A stretch of 31,961 nt of DNA, from assembly GCA_015487435.1 (NCBI GenBank), contig WFPU01000111.1, positions 1 to 31,961 on the forward strand, written 5' to 3'. A program made the position numbers and the translations under genes. The stretch comes from Sulfurimonas sp. (GTDB lineage: Bacteria > Campylobacterota > Campylobacteria > Campylobacterales > Sulfurimonadaceae). This document shows positions 1 through 8,465 of this stretch, piece after piece. The notes under the pieces were generated by a model. That model was not told where the DNA came from and did not search any database. It was given only the letters and a program-made list of their open reading frames with translations. The stretch's first letter is position 1. Every line of letters starts with the position of its first letter.

Positions 1-2439
1 ACGGATTACGATGCCAAGACGTACCATTTTTGTAGTGCAAGTTGTTTGGAAAAGTTTTTGGCGTCGCCTGATGACTATCTTTTAAATAATAAAGATGCAA
101 ATGATAGTTGTCACAGTGGTGAAAAAACCTCCTCGCAAAAATGGACAACAGCCCCAGATAGTTGCTGTGGCAATAAAGGGCATAATCATCACAAAGCAAG
201 TGCATCCAGCCAGACAACGATATATACTTGTCCTATGCATCCTGAAATTGAGCAGCAGGGACCGGGCAGTTGTCCAAAATGTGGCATGGCTCTGGAACCA
301 AAGGGTATACCCACTATTGCTACCAAAACCGAATACACCTGTCCTATGCACCCAGAGATTGTTCAGAATCATCCCGGCAGTTGTCCTAAATGTGGTATGG
401 CGTTGGAGCCTAGTACGGTTGAAGCAGAGGAAGATACTAGTGAACTAGATGATATGACACGTCGTTTTTGGATTAGTTCAATCCTAGCTATCCCAATCTT
501 TTTCAGTGCGATGGCAGCGGAATTTTGGCCAGAAATCATCAATGGTCTGATCGATCCAAAAACCCGTCAATGGCTTGAGCTTATTTTATCTGCACCAGTA
601 GTATGGTGGGCTGGTTGGGTCTTTTTTCAACGTGGATGGGACTCTATAGTTACCCGTAATCTTAATATGTTTACGTTGATTGCAATTGGTGTTGGTATCG
701 CCTGGATTTATAGCTTTATCGCCGTGTTAATGCCTGGTATTTTCCCGCCTGCCGTTTTCAGCGAGGGAGGAGTGGTACCGGTTTATTTCGAGGCAGCCGC
801 CGTAATTACAGCACTTGTCCTATTGGGACAGGTTATGGAACTACGTGCCCGAAGTCAGACTAATGCTGCTATCAAATTGTTGCTTGGACTAGCGCCAAAA
901 ACGGCGCGCATCGTCCGCGAAGATTCAACGGAGGAAGATATTCCGCTGGAGCATGTGCAATCTGGCGACCGCCTGCGTATCCGCCCTGGCGAGAAAGTAC
1001 CGGTGGATGGCGAAGTTATCGAGGGTGAAAGCAATGTTGATGAGTCCATGGTTACAGGTGAGTCCATCCCTGTAGCCAAAACAGCAGGTAAGTGGCTAAT
1101 CGGTGCGACAGTCAACGGAACCGGTAGTTTGTTGATGCGTGCTAAAAATGTTGGAGCGGATACTTTACTAGCCCAAATCGTCAAAATGGTAGCTGAAGCG
1201 CAACGATCTCGTGCTCCAATTCAAAAACTGGTGGATGTCGTCGCTGGATACTTTGTTCCGGTAGTGGTTTTTGTGGCTATCATCACATTCCTAGTTTGGA
1301 GTATCTGGGGCCCAGAACCGGCAATAGCCTACGCAATAATAAATGCTGTGGCTGTATTAATTATTGCTTGTCCTTGTGCTTTAGGGCTGGCGACACCTAT
1401 GTCTATCATGGTTGGCACTGGTAGAGGGGCGACGATGGGCGTATTGATTAAAAATGCTGAGGCTCTTGAAGTGATGCAAAAAGTAGATACTCTGGTTGTA
1501 GATAAGACAGGTACCCTTACCGAAGGTAAACCTAAACTGGTCTCAGTAGTTGCCTGTGATGGTTTTCAAGAGAATGACAATCTGCATCTGGCTGCAAGCT
1601 TGGAGCAGGCAAGTGAACATCCTTTGGCGGAAGCTATTGTACAGGGTGCAAAGGAAAAAGATGTGCAACTAGTTGGGGTCGACAACTTTCAATCGATCAC
1701 TGGCAAGGGAGTGACCGGTGTTGTAAACGGTCGCAAAGTGGCGCTTGGCAATCTTAAGCTGTTGGAGAGTTTTGGTATTGATGCAGGAGACCTGCCTAGT
1801 CAGGCTGACCTGCAACGAGCCGAGGGGCAGACTGTGATGTTACTAGCAATCGATGGAAAAATTGCTGGACTAATTGGTGTTGCAGACCCAATAAAAGAGA
1901 CTACATCCGAGGCAATTCATGATCTACATAACGAAGGGATCCGAGTGGTAATGCTTACAGGTGACAGTCGCAAGACCGCTGAAGCGGTGGCCACCAAATT
2001 AGGAATTGATCAAGTTCATGCTGAGGTGTTGCCAGAGCAAAAAGCACAAGTGGTGAAAAAGCTTCAGCAAGAGGGATCTATAGTAGCTATGGCGGGCGAT
2101 GGTATCAACGATGCTCCAGCTTTAGCACAGGCACATGTTGGCGTTGCTATGGGGACTGGTACTGATGTGGCTATGGAGAGTGCTGGGGTGACATTGGTTA
2201 AGGGTGACTTGCGTGGCATCATACGGGCTATACGGCTTTCTCGAGCTACTATGCGAAATATTCGTCAAAACTTATTTTTTGCGTTTATCTATAATGCTGC
2301 CGGCGTGCCGATTGCTGCAGGGGTACTCTATCCGGTTTTTGGTTTGTTACTCTCACCTATGATCGCCGCGGCAGCCATGAGTTTCAGCTCTGTATCGGTT
2401 ATTAGCAATGCACTTAGATTAAAAGGGGTAAAACTGTAA
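1..2439 (+). CDS. copA: Cu+-translocating P1B-type ATPase with YHS and two metal-binding Cys motifs (5' end outside window)
   Basis: Membrane pump that uses ATP to export Cu+ (or Ag+) from the cytoplasm. The reading frame is open to the left edge. Bases 1-45 encode a partial YHS domain (YHFCSAS), so TTG at 46 is not the real start. Numbering from that TTG, a Cys/His-rich linker (about 20-55) is followed by two copies of a YTCPMHPEI...CPKCGMALEP motif near residues 60 and 97. The ATPase core then shows CPC (442-444) in a membrane helix, phosphorylated Asp486 in DKTGTLT, His525-Pro526 in SEHPLAEA and GDGINDAP near 683-690. YN and MSFSS near the C-terminus are the P1B-1 (Cu+) signature. Base composition is richer in G+C than the genes after 4000, which suggests transfer. 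The family call is firm; the substrate is inferred from the motifs. Confidence 0.95.
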   Translation, partial: TDYDAKTYHFCSASCLEKFLASPDDYLLNNKDANDSCHSGEKTSSQKWTTAPDSCCGNKGHNHHKASASSQTTIYTCPMHPEIEQQGPGSCPKCGMALEPKGIPTIATKTEYTCPMHPEIVQNHPGSCPKCGMALEPSTVEAEEDTSELDDMTRRFWISSILAIPIFFSAMAAEFWPEIINGLIDPKTRQWLELILSAPVVWWAGWVFFQRGWDSIVTRNLNMFTLIAIGVGIAWIYSFIAVLMPGIFPPAVFSEGGVVPVYFEAAAVITALVLLGQVMELRARSQTNAAIKLLLGLAPKTARIVREDSTEEDIPLEHVQSGDRLRIRPGEKVPVDGEVIEGESNVDESMVTGESIPVAKTAGKWLIGATVNGTGSLLMRAKNVGADTLLAQIVKMVAEAQRSRAPIQKLVDVVAGYFVPVVVFVAIITFLVWSIWGPEPAIAYAIINAVAVLIIACPCALGLATPMSIMVGTGRGATMGVLIKNAEALEVMQKVDTLVVDKTGTLTEGKPKLVSVVACDGFQENDNLHLAASLEQASEHPLAEAIVQGAKEKDVQLVGVDNFQSITGKGVTGVVNGRKVALGNLKLLESFGIDAGDLPSQADLQRAEGQTVMLLAIDGKIAGLIGVADPIKETTSEAIHDLHNEGIRVVMLTGDSRKTAEAVATKLGIDQVHAEVLPEQKAQVVKKLQQEGSIVAMAGDGINDAPALAQAHVGVAMGTGTDVAMESAGVTLVKGDLRGIIRAIRLSRATMRNIRQNLFFAFIYNAAGVPIAAGVLYPVFGLLLSPMIAAAAMSFSSVSVISNALRLKGVKL

Positions 2440-2521
2440 TGTGGTGTTGGTTTTCTGTTGTTCGCTGATACAGCGAATTTTTTATTGTCGCAATAGGCGA
2501 CTTACTTTGGAGAATAAAACA

Positions 2522-2962
2522 ATGTCATTTAAAAATTTATTTATTAGTTTATGTTTTTTGTTTGCTGCAACACTGGCAATTGCTGATGATTCAGAACGTC
2601 ATCAAGTAGTTGATGGTATGAGCGTATATCTTGGTGTCATCCCGGCTCAATTAGTAATGGATCACTATGGCATGCATGATGGTGCTGGTAACAAGGCACA
2701 TAATTATCATGTACTTGTAGCCCTGTTTGACAGCAGATCCGGTGAGCGTATCACCAATGCCAATGTAAAGGCAACTATTACACCGTTAGGTTTTGCAGGA
2801 CGTACAAAACATATGGAAGCTATGAAAGGTGATGTAATGAGCTATGGGAACTACTTTATTATGCAAAAACCGGGAACTTATCGAATATCGGTTGAGATAC
2901 AGCATGAAAAAAACAAAGATAAATCCGTAGCAAAATTTGTTCATCATCGTTCCAAAGATTAG
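2522..2962 (+). CDS. Small secreted protein of unknown function next to the copper ATPase
   Basis: A 146-aa protein with a clear N-terminal signal peptide: Lys4, a hydrophobic stretch LFISLCFLFAATLAI, then an Ala-Asp cleavage region near residue 21. ATG at 2522 is chosen because GGAG lies about 10 bases upstream and the signal peptide begins there; the frame stays open to 2441 without another convincing start. The mature part looks beta-rich (alternating VLVALFD, NVKATITPL, TYRISVEIQ) and contains His/Met residues (MDHYGMHD, KHMEAMKGDVM) that could bind metal. It lies 82 bases after the ATPase and shares its base composition, so a periplasmic role in copper handling is plausible. I do not recognise the family with certainty; a YtkA/FixH-like Ig fold is one possibility. 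Confidence 0.75.
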   Translation: MSFKNLFISLCFLFAATLAIADDSERHQVVDGMSVYLGVIPAQLVMDHYGMHDGAGNKAHNYHVLVALFDSRSGERITNANVKATITPLGFAGRTKHMEAMKGDVMSYGNYFIMQKPGTYRISVEIQHEKNKDKSVAKFVHHRSKD

Positions 2963-3035
2963 CAAAATGAGATGAAAGTAAGGCTGAATAATAAAATGAC
3001 TTTCTGAGCATAAAAATCAAAATAAAGGATACACC

Positions 3036-3779
3036 ATGATTAAACAATCATCTAGATGTCGTATGTGCACAAAACAGATTGCTGAATCAAGTTATATCTC
3101 TGAATACGATGGAGTTTTCTGTTGTGAAAGATGCTATCTGGATTATATGATTCAAAAGCGTTCTCAGCACGAACGCGATGAAATGCAGATGGTAATGGGT
3201 GAAGCCCTAGTTGCGGCACTTGATGCACGCGAGTCAGAAACGGGCATGCACTCTAAGAGAGTCGCTTGTCATACACAGGTATTGGCTAAGCATGTCAGCA
3301 AAGACGAAGAGTGGCTTAAACAAGTTTACTGGGGCTCTTTGTTGCATGATATTGGCAAGATTGCCATTCCCGATACTATACTGCTTAAAAAAGGAGCCTT
3401 AACCGAGGAAGAATGGTCCGTAATGCGCAGCCATCCGCAACGCGGGTATGATATCGTCGCTGCTGTTCCTTTTATGTCGGTAGCGTCAAAGATTATCCTC
3501 AATCATGAGGAGCGTTATGACGGTAGTGGCTACCCGCAAGGTTTATCAGGTGATGATATTCCATGGGGTGCGCGGCTCTTTGCGATTATTGACACACTAG
3601 ATGCCATGACGTCCGATCGTCCCTATCGACGCGCCATGTTGTTTGATGTATCTAAAGGGGAGATATTGCGTATGAGTGGTAGTCAGTTTGATCCGAAAGC
3701 TGTAGAGGTTTTTATTGCCGAGGAAGCGGCATTACGTGAGATGGTTGACATGAAATGTGCAATAGTTTCGGGGGCGTAA
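3036..3779 (+). CDS. HD-GYP phosphodiesterase-like protein with N-terminal Cys-rich zinc motif
   Basis: A 247-aa protein probably hydrolysing cyclic di-GMP. Residues 8-33 form a Cys cluster (CRMC at 8-11, CCERC at 29-33) typical of a small zinc finger. The HD-GYP domain covers about 55-235: His72, LLHDIGKIAIPD with His104-Asp105 and Lys108, His133 in SHPQRG, NHEERYDGSGYP at 156-167 and Asp186 before DRPYR. In the usual HHExxDGxGYP motif the second His is a metal ligand; here that position is Glu158. No receiver, PAS or membrane segment is present, so the Cys finger is the only visible sensory part. The RBS AAAGGA precedes ATG at 3036. Composition matches the copper block. The fold is confident; activity is uncertain because of the substituted ligand. 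Confidence 0.9.
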   Translation: MIKQSSRCRMCTKQIAESSYISEYDGVFCCERCYLDYMIQKRSQHERDEMQMVMGEALVAALDARESETGMHSKRVACHTQVLAKHVSKDEEWLKQVYWGSLLHDIGKIAIPDTILLKKGALTEEEWSVMRSHPQRGYDIVAAVPFMSVASKIILNHEERYDGSGYPQGLSGDDIPWGARLFAIIDTLDAMTSDRPYRRAMLFDVSKGEILRMSGSQFDPKAVEVFIAEEAALREMVDMKCAIVSGA

Positions 3780-3837
3780 GCCATATCTTGATATTTTAGA
3801 TGACACAGCTACTGATACTAGGTTCACTTACTTATTT

Positions 3838-3978
3838 AATTGAAATCTTTGATTAGTTATAAATTAGATTCCAAATGAGCGAAGTAATGCCCTTTTGCTA
3901 CAAGCTTACAATGGCGATAGTTCCGTTATTCTGGAGTTGATTCAGAATCTAATAGCTAATTGTTCAGAGAGTTCAATT
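3838..3978. repeat. Dispersed palindromic repeat, copy 1 (MITE-like, 141 bp)
   Basis: Outer inverted ends begin AATTGAAATCTTTGATTAG (3838-3856) and end CTAATTGTTCAGAGAGTTCAATT. The inner right arm 3929-3947 pairs TTCTGGA with TTCAGAA around loop GTTGA, with one G-T pair, followed by TCTA. From 3944 to 3971 it is identical to 18197-18224 of copy 4. The left inner arm (TAGATTCCAAATG, then a CCCTT stretch) instead resembles copy 2 at 9104. No coding potential is seen. It fills most of the 249-bp gap between the HD-GYP gene and the antiporter gene and sits at the composition boundary. Confidence 0.75.
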
Positions 3979-4028
3979 AGTATAAATCAAGATTTACATG
4001 GATATAGGTGCAAAAATTAAGTTAATTT

Positions 4029-5630
4029 TTAAATCTTCATCGCTTCATCAAACATAGCTTTTGCTGTATTTTCTGTTTCTACAACAACATGAGATAGATT
4101 TAATCTTGATAATTCATCTTTTTCTTCAAATTTATTTACTTTTACTATTGTTTTAGTGTTACGAGTTAATTCATTTACAACTTCACAAATATGAGTTAGT
4201 TTTTTACTATTTCCTACAGATACTATTACTGCTGAAGCATCTTTTATATTTACTGATTCCAATATATGCTTTTGTGAAGCATTTCCAAATATAACAGGTA
4301 AATTTAGCTCTTGAGCCTCTTTTACGGTTTGAATATCTCCCTCTATAGCTATAAACTTTGTATCATTATCTTGTATAAGTTCTGAGATATGTTTACCTAA
4401 TCTTCCAAAACCTATAAGGATAATATGGTCTTTTAAATTCTCATTAGCAATAATAGGCGATTCATCAATTTTATTTTTATTAATAGAAAACAGATCTGCT
4501 ATATGAGATATATTTTTTAAGACAAATGGTGTCATTATCATAGATATCACTACTGTTACTATTAAGATTTGACCTAGTACCGGGTCTAATAATCCTTTAG
4601 CAAATGATAATTCAAAAATAACTAGTGCAAATTCGCCAAGCTGAAAAATTGATAATGCACTTTTTAGAGCAGTTCTTTTATCTGTATTAAATCTAAGTAT
4701 TACAAAAATTATAGCTATTTTTATAACTATTAAAGCTGGTAACAATAATGATATTGCAAAAATATTTTGATAGATTATTTGAAAATCAAGTTGCATCCCA
4801 ACAGTTATAAAGAAGACACCTAAAAGCAGATCTCTAAATGGGATAAGATCCGCTTCTACCTGATGCTTATAAGTTGTTTCAGCTATCATTATACCAGCTA
4901 CAAAAGCACCTAAAGAGTAAGAAAAACCAAGTTTATGAGCCACAAAAGAAGCACCAATAACGATAAGTAAAATAGAGCTTACAAATATTTCATTTGACTT
5001 AGTTTTACTAACTTGATGAAAAAATGGTTCAAGTAGATATTTACCAAATAAAAATAATCCCGCCAATAAAATTATAGCTTTTCCTAGTGTTAATAAAAGT
5101 AAATCTGAAACAGAACCAACTTTAACTGAAAAAATAGTTATCATAAGTAAAATTGGTATCACAGCAATATCTTGAAAAAGTAATATACCCAATGTTTTAC
5201 GACCAAATTTTTTGTTAATATCTCCACTTTCGTTTAAAAGTTTAAGTACTACTGCCGTTGAAGAAAGAGCAAGAGCTGCACCTATAATGATAGCTGGTTT
5301 TATCTCGATATAAAAAAGATTATTTGCGATAAAAGCAAAAACTCCTGCTGTTAAAAATACCTGTAAGCCACCATATAAAAAAACATCTTTTTTCATCTTT
5401 AGAAGGTGCTTTATCGAAAACTCCAAGCCAATGGTAAACATCAAAAAAACAACACCAAACTCGGCTATCTCTTTTAGTTCATAACTATGTACAGCCTCGT
5501 GTAAATTAAAACCATAAGCTATAATAGTTCCTGTAGCTATATAACCTATGATAGTTGGTATCGCAAATTGTTTTAGAATTACATTTAATACTGTTGCTAT
5601 AAGAATTGTATATATTATGATTTCTAACAC
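4029..5630 (-). CDS. CPA2-family cation:proton antiporter with C-terminal NAD-binding (RCK/TrkA-N) domain
   Basis: A 533-aa inner-membrane antiporter of the KefB/YbaL type, expected to exchange K+ or Na+ for H+. Residues 1 to about 375 form a run of hydrophobic helices; typical stretches are GVVFLMFTIGLEFS and LALSSTAVVLKLL. A cytosolic domain from about 395 starts HIILIGFGRLGKH, a dinucleotide-binding GxGxxG motif, and continues as a TrkA-N domain (residues 395-510) that usually gates the channel. The start is GTG at 5630, preceded by AAGGG. It is 11 bases behind nhaA on the same strand, so the two are probably cotranscribed as an ion and pH homeostasis unit. No KefF-like ancillary gene is adjacent and ligand-loop residues were not verified, so I leave the symbol empty. 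Confidence 0.9.
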   Translation of the reverse strand: MLEIIIYTILIATVLNVILKQFAIPTIIGYIATGTIIAYGFNLHEAVHSYELKEIAEFGVVFLMFTIGLEFSIKHLLKMKKDVFLYGGLQVFLTAGVFAFIANNLFYIEIKPAIIIGAALALSSTAVVLKLLNESGDINKKFGRKTLGILLFQDIAVIPILLMITIFSVKVGSVSDLLLLTLGKAIILLAGLFLFGKYLLEPFFHQVSKTKSNEIFVSSILLIVIGASFVAHKLGFSYSLGAFVAGIMIAETTYKHQVEADLIPFRDLLLGVFFITVGMQLDFQIIYQNIFAISLLLPALIVIKIAIIFVILRFNTDKRTALKSALSIFQLGEFALVIFELSFAKGLLDPVLGQILIVTVVISMIMTPFVLKNISHIADLFSINKNKIDESPIIANENLKDHIILIGFGRLGKHISELIQDNDTKFIAIEGDIQTVKEAQELNLPVIFGNASQKHILESVNIKDASAVIVSVGNSKKLTHICEVVNELTRNTKTIVKVNKFEEKDELSRLNLSHVVVETENTAKAMFDEAMKI

Positions 5631-5641
5631 AAGATCCCTTT

Positions 5642-6937
5642 TTATCTAAGCATATTTTTCTTTTTGTGAGCTTTTAAAATTAATAATACACCTATTATAC
5701 CAGCTATAAATGAAGCGAAGAATATACCTATCTTAACAGCATCAATTACCTCTTGATCTAAAAATGCAAGTTGGGTGATAAAAATCGACATCGTAAATCC
5801 AATACCAGCTAAAAAACCAACAGCAATAACTTCACCCCAACTTAAATCGTCAGGTTTTGAAACTATTTTAAGTTTATGCGCTAAATATGTAAATCCTACT
5901 ATCCCGATAGGTTTACCTATTATTAATCCTAAAACAACACCCATAACTATCATGATATTTTGCGAAACTACTGAAAAATCAAGAATTACACCTGCATTTG
6001 AGAATGCAAAAAGTGGCATAATAATAAATGCTGAGAAACTATGAAGTTGATGTTCTAGTTTCACAAGAGGATTTTGTACCTTATCGTAATTGTACGCTAT
6101 ATCTTCTAGGGCATCAATTTGGTGATGATTTAGGATTGGTATCTCATCCATATTTTTTTCAAATTCATCTACTGATTCTTTTGTATTTTGTATAAAATCT
6201 TCTTCATCAACTTTGGAGCCAATCGGTATAGCAAAAGCTAAAAGAACTCCAGCAATTGTTGCATGGACACCAACAGAGTGTATGAAAATCCACAGTGCTA
6301 TACCTAAAAGTAAATATGGCATAAGTATAGTTACTTTTTTAAGGTTAAGTATCCAAATTAGCGCGTAAACTAATGCAGCATGTAAAAAATACTGAGCATG
6401 AATTTCACTTGTATAAACAGTAGCTACTACAATAACAGCACCCAAATCGTCAACAACAGCAAGAGCTAATAAAAATAGTTTTAAAGCAGGATTTACTCTC
6501 TTACCAAGAAGCATCAGTATACCTAGTGCAAAGGCAATATCTGTAGCCATAGGGATACCAAAACCTCTAGGATCATCCATATTAAAGGTTACATAAACTA
6601 AAGCAGGAATCACCATACCACCAATTGCTGCAAGAATTGGAAAGCTTGCTTTTCTTACAGATGACAATTCACCAATTAGTAACTCTCTTTTTATCTCAAG
6701 TCCAACCATCAAAAAAAATAGAGCCATCAAGCCATCGTTTATCCAATACATTAAACTCATCGATATGGCAAAATCACCAAGTGTTATTCCTAAAGGCATT
6801 TTCCATAGATCAAAGTAACTATCACTTAGAGCTGAGTTTGCTACCATTACGGCAGCTAATGTTGCTATAAAAAGTAAGACACCACTAAATGATTCATCTT
6901 TTATAAATCTTTCTATCGTGAGTATGTGTTTTGTCAA
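5642..6937 (-). CDS. nhaA: Na+/H+ antiporter NhaA
   Basis: Inner-membrane electrogenic antiporter that expels Na+ in exchange for H+. The 431-aa protein has about twelve hydrophobic segments. Helix V contains the paired Asp of VVDDLGAVIVV, the ion-binding aspartates of NhaA, and FSNAGV and GKPIGI are other family motifs. It is longer than the E. coli protein (388 aa) because of a hydrophilic insert near residues 243-290 (DEEDFIQNTKESVDEFEKN). Translation probably starts at TTG 6937; the RBS AGAGGAAA lies inside the last codons of the upstream gene, so translation is likely coupled. It is followed by the CPA2 antiporter. Confidence 0.96.
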   Translation of the reverse strand: MTKHILTIERFIKDESFSGVLLFIATLAAVMVANSALSDSYFDLWKMPLGITLGDFAISMSLMYWINDGLMALFFLMVGLEIKRELLIGELSSVRKASFPILAAIGGMVIPALVYVTFNMDDPRGFGIPMATDIAFALGILMLLGKRVNPALKLFLLALAVVDDLGAVIVVATVYTSEIHAQYFLHAALVYALIWILNLKKVTILMPYLLLGIALWIFIHSVGVHATIAGVLLAFAIPIGSKVDEEDFIQNTKESVDEFEKNMDEIPILNHHQIDALEDIAYNYDKVQNPLVKLEHQLHSFSAFIIMPLFAFSNAGVILDFSVVSQNIMIVMGVVLGLIIGKPIGIVGFTYLAHKLKIVSKPDDLSWGEVIAVGFLAGIGFTMSIFITQLAFLDQEVIDAVKIGIFFASFIAGIIGVLLILKAHKKKNMLR

Positions 6938-6938
6938 A

Positions 6939-7580
6939 TTATTTCCTCTTTCTTGTTTTTGAAACTCTAGTTTTATTTACTTTATATTTATATTTTTTTA
7001 ATTTTTCTATAATTATTGAAGATACTTCATATACTTCATTGATTGTACATCCATCATCTTTTTCAAAATATTTTCTATTTTCTTCAAATTTACTTGTTAA
7101 TTCTAAAAAGTCTATATCCTTTAAAAATGGATATAATCTTATCGATTTTTCCTCTTCTAATATCCAGTGACTTAGTACACAAATCACCAAAAATTCCGGC
7201 AAGTATGCGGATTTATTTTTATAGTAATTTGCTACAGCTTCAGCCATAACATCATAATAATTAATTAGGGGATCTTCACACTTTGCTAACTCTTTAAGTA
7301 TGGTAGATTTTTTACTCTCTTGGACTAGTTTGATAAAATAATCCACATTTACAACGGAGTCTTGTAAGTTGGCTAGTAGTTTTCTCAATGTATCATAAAC
7401 ATAATGAGTGTCACTATCTGTTCCAACTGTAGCTTCAAATTTAGCTTCATCAATTTGTGCAAAATATCTCTCTAAAGCTGTTCTTGCAAATACAAGAAGA
7501 GCTTCAGTTTTTACATCAACCAATAAGGCAGGCTTAATTCTATTTTTGCAGTTATCGTTTATAAGCTTATTGAGTGGCAT
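6939..7580 (-). CDS. Conserved-looking hypothetical protein, mostly helical
   Basis: A 213-aa soluble protein that I do not recognise. It has no signal peptide or membrane helix. The sequence is rich in predicted helix (LLVDVKTEALLVFARTALERYF; YDVMAEAVANYY) and ends in a very basic tail (KKYKYKVNKTRVSKTRKRK), which could touch nucleic acid or membrane. It lies five bases after purE and one base before the TTG start of nhaA, whose ribosome site is formed by its last codons AAG AGG AAA. The position suggests an operon purE - this gene - nhaA - antiporter. ATG 7580 is the only good start. Function is unknown. Confidence 0.75.
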   Translation of the reverse strand: MPLNKLINDNCKNRIKPALLVDVKTEALLVFARTALERYFAQIDEAKFEATVGTDSDTHYVYDTLRKLLANLQDSVVNVDYFIKLVQESKKSTILKELAKCEDPLINYYDVMAEAVANYYKNKSAYLPEFLVICVLSHWILEEEKSIRLYPFLKDIDFLELTSKFEENRKYFEKDDGCTINEVYEVSSIIIEKLKKYKYKVNKTRVSKTRKRK

Positions 7581-7585
7581 AACAT

Positions 7586-8086
7586 TTAAGTACTTATAAT
7601 TGTCTCTATTTCAGAGGAATCTTTTTCAACTTTTTTAGCTTTAGCAACTCTATCATCTTTTAGTTTACTAGCTAATTCTTCATTGTTTAATGCTAATATT
7701 TGCATTGCCAAATAAGCTGAGTTAATTGCTCCAGCTTTACCTATAGCTACAGTTGCAACTGGCATTCCAGCAGGCATTTGAACAGTTGATAATAGAGCAT
7801 CAATACCACTTAAAGCAGACGCACTCATAGGTACACCAATTATGGGTTTAACAGTTTTAGAAGATAAAACACCAGCTAAATGTGCAGCCATACCAGCAGC
7901 AGCAATAAAAACTTGTGCGCCTTTTTTTTCAGCTTCTTGAATATAAATTGCTGTTCTCTCTGGTGAACGATGTGCAGAAGACACAACCAATTCATAACTA
8001 ATGCCAAAAGACTCTAGTGTCTCAGAACACGATTTCATTACCTCATAATCACTTTTAGAACCCATTACAATTGATACAAACTTCAT
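7586..8086 (-). CDS. purE: N5-carboxyaminoimidazole ribonucleotide mutase (PurE, class I)
   Basis: Purine biosynthesis enzyme converting N5-CAIR to CAIR. The 166-aa length fits bacterial class I PurE. Conserved segments are visible: VMGSKSDYEVM (residues 6-16), the SSAHRSPE active-site loop with its catalytic His near residue 42, FIAAAGMAAHLAGV, and the MPAGMPVATVAIG loop. AAAGGAGAG lies just before ATG 8086. No purK is adjacent; instead the gene leads a run with an unknown gene, nhaA and an antiporter. Two possible -10 boxes lie upstream at 8115-8120 and 8183-8188. Confidence 0.96.
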   Translation of the reverse strand: MKFVSIVMGSKSDYEVMKSCSETLESFGISYELVVSSAHRSPERTAIYIQEAEKKGAQVFIAAAGMAAHLAGVLSSKTVKPIIGVPMSASALSGIDALLSTVQMPAGMPVATVAIGKAGAINSAYLAMQILALNNEELASKLKDDRVAKAKKVEKDSSEIETIIST

Positions 8087-8114
8087 CTTCTCTCTCCTTT
8101 AATTTATGAATGAA

Positions 8115-8188
8115 ATTATATCTGTTAATAATTAATATATGTTAGGGAGGAAGTTTATGTGGATATTTTTTTGCATAAAGTCATTATA
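8115..8188 (-). promoter_or_regulatory. Possible promoters for purE (two TATAAT boxes)
   Basis: On the minus strand TATAAT occurs at 8120-8115 and again at 8188-8183, about 30 and 100 bases before the purE start. Neither has a consensus -35 box, which is usual for AT-rich Campylobacterota promoters. AAAGGAGAG at 8100-8092 is the ribosome site. Sequence inspection alone cannot tell which box is used. Confidence 0.45.
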
Positions 8189-8245
8189 TGTAACTTTTTG
8201 GTTGCAAAATACAAGAATGTAATCTTTTGATAGATAAGTTAAAAA

Positions 8246-8322
<77 letters not shown>

Positions 8323-8340
8323 ATGTTTAAATAGATAAAA

Positions 8341-8417
8341 TGGTGCGCTCGAAGGAATTCGAATCCCTGACCGCCGGTACCGCAAACCGGTGCTCTATCC
8401 AGCTGAGCTACGAACGC
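8341..8417 (-). tRNA. tRNA-Arg (anticodon GCG)
   Basis: A 77-nt cloverleaf on the minus strand with encoded CCA. The acceptor stem GCGTTCG pairs with CGAGCGC with one G-T pair; the D-arm is GCTC...GAGC. The anticodon stem CCGGT / ACCGG encloses the loop TTGCGGT, giving anticodon GCG at 8383-8381, and the T-arm contains GGATTCGAATTCC. GCG reads CGC and CGU. Most bacteria use ACG, edited to ICG, for this box, so the genomic G34 is notable. Confidence 0.95.
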
Positions 8418-8443
8418 GTATTGTCTCTATTTAAGAGGACGCA

Positions 8444-8449
8444 ATTATA
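8444..8449 (-). promoter_or_regulatory. Putative -10 box of the tRNA-Arg/tRNA-fMet transcript
   Basis: The minus strand reads ATGGTATAATTGCGTCC, with TATAAT at 8449-8444 about 27 bases before the tRNA-Arg 5' end. A TG dinucleotide upstream resembles an extended -10. No good TTGACA is present at the expected distance. Confidence 0.5.
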
Positions 8450-8465
8450 CCATTTTTAACTTATG

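Noticed and set aside
95..448. 117-aa open frame overlapping copA on the same strand
   Set aside because: Shadow of the ATPase gene in another frame; no ribosome site and no protein-like composition.
4012..4030. AT-only palindrome AAAAATTAA-G-TTAATTTTT after the antiporter gene
   Set aside because: Without G-C pairs it is a poor terminator, and such palindromes occur by chance in AT-rich DNA.
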